NCBI GenBank assembly: GCA_045641065.1
Contig: JAZUGF010000076.1
Coordinates: forward strand, 1 to 64,000
DNA from: UBA1723 sp045641065
GTDB lineage: Bacteria > Bacteroidota > Bacteroidia > Bacteroidales > Paludibacteraceae
Length of the DNA: 64,000 nt
Direction: 5' to 3'
A model generated the notes under the pieces. It was not told the DNA's origin and ran no database searches. It saw only the letters and a program-made list of their open reading frames with translations. The translations under genes were made by a program, and so were the position numbers. How positions within the stretch are numbered: position 1 is the stretch's first letter; each line of letters begins with the position of its first letter. Of the stretch, positions 8,503-15,252 are shown piece by piece.

Positions 8503-8590
8503 CACTTTTATCAAGATAAAAATGTTGAATTAACTCATTTTTATCAAGATAAAAATGTAACAATACTACACTTTTATCAAGATATTCCTG
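8503..8590. repeat. Three phased palindromic repeats upstream of the ATPase gene (33-bp period)
   Basis: Repeat 1 (8503-8524), repeat 2 (8536-8557) and repeat 3 (8569-8590) share the core TTTTATCAAGATA. Repeat 2 is a perfect palindrome: CATTTTTATC, AA, GATAAAAATG. Repeat 1 has one mismatch, repeat 3 keeps the left half and core. Centres are at 8513/8514, 8546/8547 and 8579/8580, exactly 33 bp apart, so the sites sit on nearly the same helix face. This looks like an operator array for a dimeric DNA-binding protein. Confidence 0.75.
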
Positions 8591-8638
8591 TTTCAACAGT
8601 GTTAAATGCAAATGTTTTAATATATTCTCTAACTTTGT

Positions 8639-8682
8639 GGAGGAGGTTAGGGCGTTCCGCCCTTAACAATCCACATTTCGGG
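8639..8682 (+). repeat. Partial copy of the 132-bp MITE-like repeat (core only)
   Basis: Contains the core hairpin GTTAGGGCG / CGCCCTTAAC (8646-8667) followed by AATCC. Neither terminal inverted repeat is present, so it is a fragment. It lies just upstream of the small gene at 8737 and downstream of a TAACTTTG box (8631-8638). Confidence 0.7.
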
Positions 8683-8703
8683 TCAAGGTCTATATAATTA
8701 TAA

Positions 8704-8711
8704 TAACTTTG
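8704..8711 (+). promoter_or_regulatory. Promoter -7 box of the small acidic protein gene
   Basis: TAACTTTG matches TAnnTTTG, 26 nt before the ATG. A second TAACTTTG followed by the same TGG lies 73 bp upstream (8631-8638), before the repeat fragment. Confidence 0.4.
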
Positions 8712-8736
8712 TGGCGGATATTAAATATTTACAGAT

Positions 8737-8961
8737 ATGAACGAACATAAACTAACCAAAGAAGATATCTTGCTCTTCTTTAAGATAGAATATAGTAAGG
8801 AAAATTGTGATCAATCGTGCCCTTTTGTAGAAGAATGTAATAATATATTGGCGAAGACGAGTGGAAGGGATACGTTGTGTGATATTTTGGGCGTCTCTAA
8901 TGGAGAATCAAGTGTAGTTGAGGTTGATGATGCATCGGAAGATGAAGATGATTACTTTTGA
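8737..8961 (+). CDS. Small acidic cysteine-containing protein, unknown function
   Basis: A 74-residue protein I do not recognise. It has a CDQSCPFVEEC segment (three cysteines, about residues 28-38), which could bind metal, and a strongly acidic C-terminus (EVDDASEDEDDYF). No signal peptide or membrane helix. It has a plausible promoter box, ATG and good codon structure, so it is probably real. It is followed by a partial MITE-like repeat and converges on the DUF1846 gene. Confidence 0.65.
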   Translation: MNEHKLTKEDILLFFKIEYSKENCDQSCPFVEECNNILAKTSGRDTLCDILGVSNGESSVVEVDDASEDEDDYF

Positions 8962-9035
8962 TTGAAACACACGATTCCATCGTATAAATTTAAAATGCGA
9001 AGGTTGATTTGATTACAACCTTCGCTTAATATTTT

Positions 9036-9099
9036 GTTGCTCGTCCTACGGACTCGCAATATGGTTGGAGGTTAGGGCGTTCCGCCCTTAACAATCCTC
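9036..9099 (+). repeat. Partial copy of the 132-bp MITE-like repeat
   Basis: Contains the first hairpin GCTCGTCC TAC GGACTCGC (9039-9057) and the core hairpin (9071-9092). Compared with the copy at 10784, GCCC/GGGC became GTCC/GGAC: both sides of the stem changed and pairing is kept. Both ends of the element are missing. Confidence 0.75.
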
Positions 9100-9106
9100 T
9101 TTATGA

Positions 9107-10600
9107 TTACTGATGATACAATTTTGATGTCTGGTATTTAGCCTCCTGAGTAAGGTTAACTCCAAGTCTGCGGAATACACGCTCGTCAGTCTGTGAAAGA
9201 ATGACGCTTGTATGAACCTCACAATTCTTCAACTCTGGCAACTTATCCAATGCTTTTTGTGCGTTTTCATCGGTGATTGCACAGATAGAAAGGGCAACTA
9301 GTACCTCGTCTGTATGTAGACGTGGGTTGCGATGACCAAGAGCACCAGTCTTCAACTTACATACTGGCTCCAACACATTTGGAGAAATCATTCTTACGTC
9401 ATCTGCAATTCCTGCAAGGTGCTTCAATGCGTTAAGCAATAGAGCTGAGCTTGCTCCAAGAAGCTCTGAAGTCTTACCTGTGATGATTGTGTGGTTGGCA
9501 TCGTTAAGCTGGATTGCTGCTGCAGGAGCCCCAGTCTCCTCTGCACGCTGACGTGCAGCCTTTACAACAAGTCTATCCTCTGGAGTGACGCCTACCTTCT
9601 CCATGATCATCTTCAACTTTTCGATTGTCTGCTCCTCTCCACCAGACTTTCTCTGTGTTGTCAATGCAGTATAGTATCTGCGGACTATTTCTTCCTTAGC
9701 AGCCTTCTTTGTGGCCTCGTCGTCAACAATACAGAAACCTGCCATATTAACACCCATGTCTGTAGGACTGTTGTATGGTGAAGAACCAAGTACAGCTACT
9801 AACATGTTCTTCAATACTGGGAAGATCTCAATATCACGGTTGTAGTTGACTGTAGTCTTACCGTATGCCTCTAGATGCCAAGGGTCAATCATATTGACGT
9901 CAGCCAAATCTGCTGTTGCAGCCTCGTAAGCAACGTTTACTGGGTGTGACAATGGAATATTCCAGATTGGGAATGTCTCAAACTTAGCATATCCTGCTTT
10001 CACTCCACGCTTATTCTCATGGTAAAGCTGAGAAAGACATGTTGCCATCTTACCAGAACCTGGTCCAGGAGCTGTGACAACAACCAAACGACGCTCTGTC
10101 TTCACATATTCACACTTTCCGAATCCTTCTTCACTTGCGATATGCTGAACGTCTGATGGATAACCCTCAATTGGATAGTGACGGTAAACCTTCAAACCAA
10201 GTTTCTCCAACTTCTCCTGGTATGCAATCTGGTTTGGATGACCACTGAAACGAGTCAAGACAACGCTAGAAACATAAAGTCCGTATGCTCGGAATGCGTC
10301 AACCAAACGAAGCAAATCCTGATCATAAGTGATACCCAAGTCTCCACGTACTTTATTACGCTCAATATCCTGTGCATTGATGACGATTATGATTTCCGCT
10401 TCGTCTTTCATAGAACAAAGCATACGAATCTTTGAATCTGGCTGAAAACCTGGAAGTACGCGCGACGCATGGAAATCGTCGAACAACTTTCCTCCAAACT
10501 CAAGATATAACTTGTCTCCAAATTGGCTTATTCTCTCTTTGATGCGTTCACTCTGCATCTTGATGTATTTTTCACCATCAAATCCGTTGCAGTTACTCAT
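9107..10600 (-). CDS. DUF1846 family protein
   Basis: A 497-residue soluble protein of the DUF1846 family (starts FDGEKYIKMQSERIKERI). A P-loop-like VTAPGPGSGKMATCLSQL lies near residues 178-195, and a NHTIITGKTSELLGASSALL stretch in the C-terminal half. The family is widespread in Bacteroidota and Firmicutes, but I know of no firmly assigned reaction. Length matches the family. A TATCTTTG -7 box on the minus strand (10715-10722) implies a leader of about 110 nt. Both flanks carry partial MITE-like repeats. Confidence 0.92.
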   Translation of the reverse strand: MSNCNGFDGEKYIKMQSERIKERISQFGDKLYLEFGGKLFDDFHASRVLPGFQPDSKIRMLCSMKDEAEIIIVINAQDIERNKVRGDLGITYDQDLLRLVDAFRAYGLYVSSVVLTRFSGHPNQIAYQEKLEKLGLKVYRHYPIEGYPSDVQHIASEEGFGKCEYVKTERRLVVVTAPGPGSGKMATCLSQLYHENKRGVKAGYAKFETFPIWNIPLSHPVNVAYEAATADLADVNMIDPWHLEAYGKTTVNYNRDIEIFPVLKNMLVAVLGSSPYNSPTDMGVNMAGFCIVDDEATKKAAKEEIVRRYYTALTTQRKSGGEEQTIEKLKMIMEKVGVTPEDRLVVKAARQRAEETGAPAAAIQLNDANHTIITGKTSELLGASSALLLNALKHLAGIADDVRMISPNVLEPVCKLKTGALGHRNPRLHTDEVLVALSICAITDENAQKALDKLPELKNCEVHTSVILSQTDERVFRRLGVNLTQEAKYQTSKLYHQ

Positions 10601-10714
10601 GTTCGTATTTTGTTCTAATTAATCTTTTTCAAAAATGTGATTGATTGGTTGAAATCTCTACAATTTGAAAGCGATATTTGCTTTATATGCGACAAATTGA
10701 AACCAAAAATCGTA

Positions 10715-10722
10715 CAAAGATA
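10715..10722 (-). promoter_or_regulatory. DUF1846 gene promoter -7 box
   Basis: The complement reads TATCTTTG (TAnnTTTG). It implies an unusually long leader of roughly 110 nt before the ATG at 10600. Confidence 0.45.
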
Positions 10723-10769
10723 AACAAAAAATAGGATTTAAGAATAAGATACAACTAAATCTTTCACAC

Positions 10770-10847
10770 GCATATTTTTATACGCTCGCCCTACGGGCTC
10801 GCGTTGGATGGAGGTGTTAGGGCGTTCCGCCCTTAACAATCCTCATT
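10770..10847 (+). repeat. Partial copy of the 132-bp MITE-like repeat
   Basis: Homology starts around ACGCATATTTTTA, then hairpin GCTCGCCC TAC GGGCTCGC (10784-10802), core hairpin (10816-10837) and AATCCTCATTTT. The right terminal repeat is missing; the element stops just before the agcS stop codon, while the left terminal repeat is too eroded to see. Confidence 0.75.
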
Positions 10848-10851
10848 TTTA

Positions 10852-12201
10852 TCAGCAATCGTAGTTGCTTTCTTTGGCAATGATTTTGGATAGCAATATC
10901 AATGAAACGATATTGGGCAATGCCATCAACGCATTCATGCAGTCGGCAAAATCCCATACGACTTGTAGGCTAACAACTGATCCTATGAATATTGCAATAA
11001 CCCAAATTATACGGTACGCACTTATAAAATATTTAAGTCGGCTTCTCTTTTGCCATTTTCCACTGAAGAGATATTCAATGGCTCTTTCTGCGTAATAACT
11101 CCATCCAAGAATTGTGGAGAATGTGAAAGTGACAAGGCCGAAACTTAAAATTATTGGACCGACGACGGGAATACACTCAAATGCTCGTTTAGTTAGGATT
11201 GCACCCTGATCAGCAGATATTCCTGGATTAGCAATCTCTGTGCTGACAAGAACCAATCCGGTCATTGCACATATAACGACTGTGTCCCAAAACGTTCCAC
11301 TGCTGGAGATCAATCCTTGTTTTACGGGAGAACTGCTCTTGGCGGCTGCTGCTACAATTGGTGCTGAACCCATACCACTCTCGTTGCTGAACAATCCTCG
11401 TGCAATACCGTAGCGTGCTGCAATCATAATTCCACTTCCTGCGGCTCCTCCCATAGCGGCTTTGCCATCAAAAGCTGATGATAGGATCAAAGATACTGTA
11501 GCACCAAGGTATTCAAAATTGCAGCATAGTATGTAAACACATCCGCATACATACAATAAAGCCATTATTGGAACAAGAAGAGAGCAGACGTTGGATATCC
11601 CCTTGACTCCGAAAATCAAAACTGCCGCAACAAGTGTGGAAAGAACAAGTCCACTCAACCAAGTTTCGATATGATAATTCTCAAACAGCAAGGTGCTGAT
11701 TGCGTTGGCCTGTACTGTGTTTCCAATTCCGAATGCGGCTAGTGCAGTGAAGATGCAGAATAGTATAGCTAATTTCTTCATTCCAAGTCCACGGCTTAGC
11801 GCAAACATTGGTCCACCGATCATCTTTTGTTGAGAAGTCTTCACACGATATTTCACTGCCACCATACCTTCAGCATATTTGGTGGCGATGCCTAATACAC
11901 CTGTAATCCAACACCAGAATACAGCTCCGGGTCCGCCAAGTGCGACTGCTGTACCCACACCTACGATGTTTCCCGTACCGATAGTCGCTGCCAAACTTGT
12001 TGCTAGTGCTCCGAAAGCAGAAACGTCGCCGTGGCTACCTTCTTCTTTTTGGAGACTTAGTTTTATGGCCTTGAAGATATGACGTTGAGGAAATTTAAGA
12101 CGTATAGTCAAAAATATGTGGGTGAAAAGTAGGCAGATTATCATTGGCCCATTCCAAAGAAATGAACTTAAATCTGATATTAATGTAGCAATATAATCCA
12201 T
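10852..12201 (-). CDS. Sodium:alanine/glycine symporter (AgcS family)
   Basis: A 449-residue integral membrane transporter of the AgcS (amino acid:cation symporter, AlsT/DagA) family, importing alanine or glycine with Na+. Visible are the family block GTGNIVGVGTAVALGGPGAVFW (its two halves, about residues 76-97), the AEGMVAVKYR segment and GIARGLFSNESGMGSAP, a strongly conserved family signature. About eleven hydrophobic segments are seen and the length is normal. A minus-strand -7 box TACATTTG lies at 12221-12228. It ends directly against a partial MITE-like repeat, but the reading frame appears complete. Confidence 0.93.
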   Translation of the reverse strand: MDYIATLISDLSSFLWNGPMIICLLFTHIFLTIRLKFPQRHIFKAIKLSLQKEEGSHGDVSAFGALATSLAATIGTGNIVGVGTAVALGGPGAVFWCWITGVLGIATKYAEGMVAVKYRVKTSQQKMIGGPMFALSRGLGMKKLAILFCIFTALAAFGIGNTVQANAISTLLFENYHIETWLSGLVLSTLVAAVLIFGVKGISNVCSLLVPIMALLYVCGCVYILCCNFEYLGATVSLILSSAFDGKAAMGGAAGSGIMIAARYGIARGLFSNESGMGSAPIVAAAAKSSSPVKQGLISSSGTFWDTVVICAMTGLVLVSTEIANPGISADQGAILTKRAFECIPVVGPIILSFGLVTFTFSTILGWSYYAERAIEYLFSGKWQKRSRLKYFISAYRIIWVIAIFIGSVVSLQVVWDFADCMNALMALPNIVSLILLSKIIAKESNYDC

Positions 12202-12220
12202 TCTTACGTGATTTTGTTTG

Positions 12221-12228
12221 CAAATGTA
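12221..12228 (-). promoter_or_regulatory. agcS-family gene promoter -7 box
   Basis: The complement reads TACATTTG (TAnnTTTG), 20 nt before the ATG. Confidence 0.45.
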
Positions 12229-12291
12229 AAGATTTTTCTTGATTTGACAAACAAAATTCTAGAAGCCACGGACGCCCAATTATGCAATTGG

Positions 12292-12323
12292 AATGTAGTC
12301 GCGAGATCTCGCGTCTCTATAAT
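12292..12323. repeat. GTAGAGACG-type palindromic repeat, degenerate copy
   Basis: Contains the perfect palindrome CGCGAGATCTCGCG (12300-12313) followed by TCTCTA, and preceded by GTAGT. It resembles the GTAGAGACG hairpins at 19885, 42728 and 60359. It lies between two minus-strand genes and may act as a terminator or be a repeat relic. Confidence 0.5.
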
Positions 12324-12328
12324 TACTC

Positions 12329-13249
12329 TTACTCTTGTTTTTTTGATTTTGATTTGTTCACTAATATGACGCCGAACACAACTGCCACACAAGAGATGAT
12401 TTTCATCGGACTTAAAGTATCCATTCCAAGATATATTCCTAGCGACGTAGCAACGATCGGCTGCATGTAAGAATATAGACTGACAAGTGTAGGACGAAGT
12501 TCTTTCTGCCCGATAGGCATTAAGAAATATGCGATGAAAGTTGCAAAAAACACGAGATATCCTAGTTCAAGAAATACCGTGGTCGGAACATTCGCATAGT
12601 CGACAGCCATCAAATCCGAGAATGAGAAAGGTGCAGACATTGAGAAAGAGAAAAGGAAAATCCATTTCATAAATGTCACGACGGAATACTTTTGAATCAC
12701 CGGACGGAAAATTCCAAGATAAGAAGCGAACAATAATCCGTTCAAGAAGATTAGAATTACACCGAAAGGAGTAGTTGTCCTGGTAGTCCCCGTTGTCGCG
12801 ATACTACTATTATAAATCAAAAGTATTACTCCAGCTAAACTTATCGCTACTCCTAGAGCTTTCTTTGGTGTTATAGGCTCTTTCAAGACAACTGCAGCAA
12901 CAAGCATCGTGAAGACGGGAGTGAAAGTCGCGATGATAGAGCAGTCAAGTGGAGTGGAGTAGTTGATGCCAACAAGGAAAGTCAACTGAGTTCCATAATA
13001 ACCAAGCAGACTAGCGAAGAAAATTTTGATTAAGTCTTTTTTATCTACCGTCTCCTTTGGGGAAAAGATGGATAGAATCCAGAATAATAGGCCGGCACCA
13101 ATCGAACGAAGAGTGAAAAGTGAAAGAGGAGAGAAGATATGAGAGTTGGTCAGATCCTTCGTTAACACTATATTAAAGCCAAAAATGAGATAAGCACCAC
13201 ATGCAGCAAGGTGGCCAGCAATCAGTCTCTTTTTATTACCGTCTTCCAT
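12329..13249 (-). CDS. DMT-superfamily EamA permease
   Basis: A 306-residue membrane protein with ten predicted helices arranged as two EamA repeats (about residues 10-145 and 165-300). It starts LIAGHLAACGAYLIFGFNIV and contains the LGYYGTQLTFLVGINYSTPL and PIVATSLGIYLG segments usual in drug/metabolite exporters. The substrate cannot be told. The tail KSKSKKQE is cytoplasmic and basic. A minus-strand -7 box TAATTTTG lies at 13276-13283, 26 nt upstream. Confidence 0.9.
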   Translation of the reverse strand: MEDGNKKRLIAGHLAACGAYLIFGFNIVLTKDLTNSHIFSPLSLFTLRSIGAGLLFWILSIFSPKETVDKKDLIKIFFASLLGYYGTQLTFLVGINYSTPLDCSIIATFTPVFTMLVAAVVLKEPITPKKALGVAISLAGVILLIYNSSIATTGTTRTTTPFGVILIFLNGLLFASYLGIFRPVIQKYSVVTFMKWIFLFSFSMSAPFSFSDLMAVDYANVPTTVFLELGYLVFFATFIAYFLMPIGQKELRPTLVSLYSYMQPIVATSLGIYLGMDTLSPMKIISCVAVVFGVILVNKSKSKKQE

Positions 13250-13275
13250 TGAGATGTAAAATTTCTAATATTTTG

Positions 13276-13283
13276 CAAAATTA
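13276..13283 (-). promoter_or_regulatory. EamA permease promoter -7 box
   Basis: The complement reads TAATTTTG (TAnnTTTG), 26 nt before the ATG. Confidence 0.4.
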
Positions 13284-13330
13284 CTAATTTTCCTGCATTT
13301 TGCTAAAAAGTGCGAAAAAAGCCGTTAATA

Positions 13331-13362
13331 TTTGTTAAAACGGCATAGTCATATTATATTTG
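13331..13362 (+). promoter_or_regulatory. cdsA promoter (full -33/-7 match)
   Basis: TTTG (13331-13334), 20-nt spacer, TATATTTG (13355-13362): a full match to the Bacteroidota consensus TTTG-N19-21-TAnnTTTG. It predicts a start near 13369 and a leader of about 26 nt. Confidence 0.7.
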
Positions 13363-13394
13363 TTTTTTGATTTTTAAACTTAAAGTCTAATATT

Positions 13395-14267
13395 TTGAAA
13401 AATTTAGTAATAAGGGCATTGACGGGAGCGATTTTGCTCTTAGTAATGATTACTGCGATTTTGATGCCGCCATACATATTTGGAATTGTATTTTTTGCAT
13501 TGACTGTACTTTGTTTGTATGAGTTTTATGGTTTGTGTTATAAGGTAGATCAAGCAAAACCCATATCACGATGGGCTATGGTAGGAGGAGGAATATTGTT
13601 CCTATCAGTTTTCTTGGCTGAATTATTCCAGTCTCCATGGATTGTACCATTGTTGTATGTTCCATTTTTCACAGGAACTTTTGTTGTAGAATTATTCCGA
13701 AATAATGGAAATCCAATATTAAATGTTGCGATGTCATTGCTTGGACATATTTATGTTGCATTACCATTCTCATGCTTATGTATGATAGAAAGTATGGGAG
13801 CATCATGTTATGGAGGCACGATTGCAGAAAATTGGCAAGGAGGTCTATTGGTTTTGGCATTCTTCATTGCAATTTGGGTTTCTGATACTGGAGCATATTT
13901 GGTAGGGCGTGCAATCGGAAAACATAAGTTGTATGAAAGAGTATCGCCAAAGAAATCTTGGGAAGGTTTTTGGGGAGGCTTTGCATTAGCAACAATCGCG
14001 GGATTCTTTTTCGGAAGATATTTCCCTAATCTACCAGTTATAAATGGCCATCAGTTGTATGATTGGCAGTGGTCAGTTTTCTTCTCACTAATTTCTGTAT
14101 TGGGAACTTTGGGAGATTTGGTAGAGAGTCTTTTCAAGAGATATTTCAAGGTGAAAGATTCAAGTAATATGCTTCCTGGTCATGGAGGCTTCCTTGACAG
14201 ATTTGACAGTGCGATTATTTCTGCACCTTTCGCATATGCAATTTTACTTCTTTTTTTCACTAAATAA
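13395..14267 (+). CDS. cdsA: Phosphatidate cytidylyltransferase
   Basis: A 290-residue integral membrane enzyme that makes CDP-diacylglycerol from phosphatidate and CTP, the branch point of phospholipid synthesis. The CdsA signature is intact near the C-terminus: SLFKRYFKVKDSS then LPGHGGFLDRFDS. About seven to eight hydrophobic segments. The start codon is TTG; no in-frame ATG lies nearby and the N-terminus KNLVIRALTGAILLLVMI looks right. Its product feeds pssA (19079) and then psd (18411), so the three steps to phosphatidylethanolamine are within 6 kb, though the exopolysaccharide operon lies between. Confidence 0.95.
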   Translation: MKNLVIRALTGAILLLVMITAILMPPYIFGIVFFALTVLCLYEFYGLCYKVDQAKPISRWAMVGGGILFLSVFLAELFQSPWIVPLLYVPFFTGTFVVELFRNNGNPILNVAMSLLGHIYVALPFSCLCMIESMGASCYGGTIAENWQGGLLVLAFFIAIWVSDTGAYLVGRAIGKHKLYERVSPKKSWEGFWGGFALATIAGFFFGRYFPNLPVINGHQLYDWQWSVFFSLISVLGTLGDLVESLFKRYFKVKDSSNMLPGHGGFLDRFDSAIISAPFAYAILLLFFTK

Positions 14268-14291
14268 TAGTTGAATTTCGGGGGAATTGTA

Positions 14292-14299
14292 TAATTTTG
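14292..14299 (+). promoter_or_regulatory. Exopolysaccharide operon promoter -7 box
   Basis: TAATTTTG (TAnnTTTG) about 75 nt before the GTG start of the Wza-like gene. The leader contains a small AGTTGT / ACAACT hairpin near 14320-14340. No clear -33 element. Confidence 0.4.
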
Positions 14300-14373
14300 T
14301 CCTTATTAAGGGCTGTTTTAAGTTGTTTTTAACTACAACTGCTTGATTTAAGTATTTTTAAAAACTTTTTGAC

Positions 14374-15174
14374 GTGAAAAAAACATTAAAACTTTTGGTG
14401 TTAGCCATTTGTGCTGTATTGCTTTCTTCTTGTAAGACACAAGAAAAGATTTTGTACTTTCAGGATATTCAGTTGAATAAAAGTGAACCAGTAGTAGGTT
14501 CAAGAGATATTCGTTTGCAGCCTAAGGACCAGATTTCAATCATTGTCAATAGTAAGGATCCTCAGCTTGCAGCATTGTTTAATCTTGCAACATCAAGTAA
14601 TCAGGTCGGATCAGCTGGCGGCTCTGGTGGAAGCAGCTCGTCAAAGATCTCAGGTTATACTTTGGATGATAAGGGTGAAATTGATTTCCCTGTATTCGGT
14701 AAGATCAAAATTTCAGGAATGACAAAGAGTGAGGTTGCTGAGCATGTAAAGACATCTTTGATGGAGGCAAACCTAATCAACGACCCAGTTGTGACAGTAG
14801 AGTTCATGAACCTGTATGTGACAGTGTTGGGAGAGGTTAACTCACCAGGTAAGTACATGATCTCAAAGGACCAGATAACTTTGCTTGAGGCATTGAGTAT
14901 GGCAGGTGACCTTTCAATCTATGGTATCAGAGATGGAATCTACGTTATCAGAGAGGAAAACGGTCAGCGTATCACATATAAGACAGATATTCGTTCAAAG
15001 AATTTGTTCGCATCTCCTGCATACTTCTTGAAGCAAAATGATGTGATTTATGTAGAACCAAATAAGACTAAGACTAAGAACTCTCGTGTAGGTAGTGCCA
15101 CAGGTCTTATCTTCAGCTGCATTGGTGTGTTCTTCACAGTTCTTAATTTAGTTTTGAGTCTAACTAGTGATTAA
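14374..15174 (+). CDS. Polysaccharide export outer-membrane lipoprotein (Wza-like)
   Basis: A 266-residue lipoprotein starting at GTG. The signal peptide ends in the lipobox LLSSC (Cys at residue 20). A poly_export domain spans about residues 45-145 (RDIRLQPKDQISIIVNSKDP; the GEIDFPVFGKIKISGMT strand), followed by an SLBB domain (VTVLGEVNSPGKYMISKDQ, about 150-230). A short C-terminal hydrophobic helix follows (GLIFSCIGVFFTVLNLVLSL), probably the outer-membrane helix of a small Wza-type pore. It is the first gene of an operon with the Wzc-like kinase and the YwqE-like phosphatase. Confidence 0.93.
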   Translation: MKKTLKLLVLAICAVLLSSCKTQEKILYFQDIQLNKSEPVVGSRDIRLQPKDQISIIVNSKDPQLAALFNLATSSNQVGSAGGSGGSSSSKISGYTLDDKGEIDFPVFGKIKISGMTKSEVAEHVKTSLMEANLINDPVVTVEFMNLYVTVLGEVNSPGKYMISKDQITLLEALSMAGDLSIYGIRDGIYVIREENGQRITYKTDIRSKNLFASPAYFLKQNDVIYVEPNKTKTKNSRVGSATGLIFSCIGVFFTVLNLVLSLTSD

Positions 15175-15252
15175 GGAAAAAACTTTACAATAATCAGCAT
15201 AAAGGATCAACATTTGATTGAAAATTTGTGGTATAGGAAATAGTAATATAGA

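Noticed and set aside
8503..8590. Regular spacing of three repeats as a CRISPR array
   Set aside because: Repeats are palindromic with 11-bp gaps, far shorter than CRISPR spacers, and no cas genes are nearby. Operator array is the better explanation.
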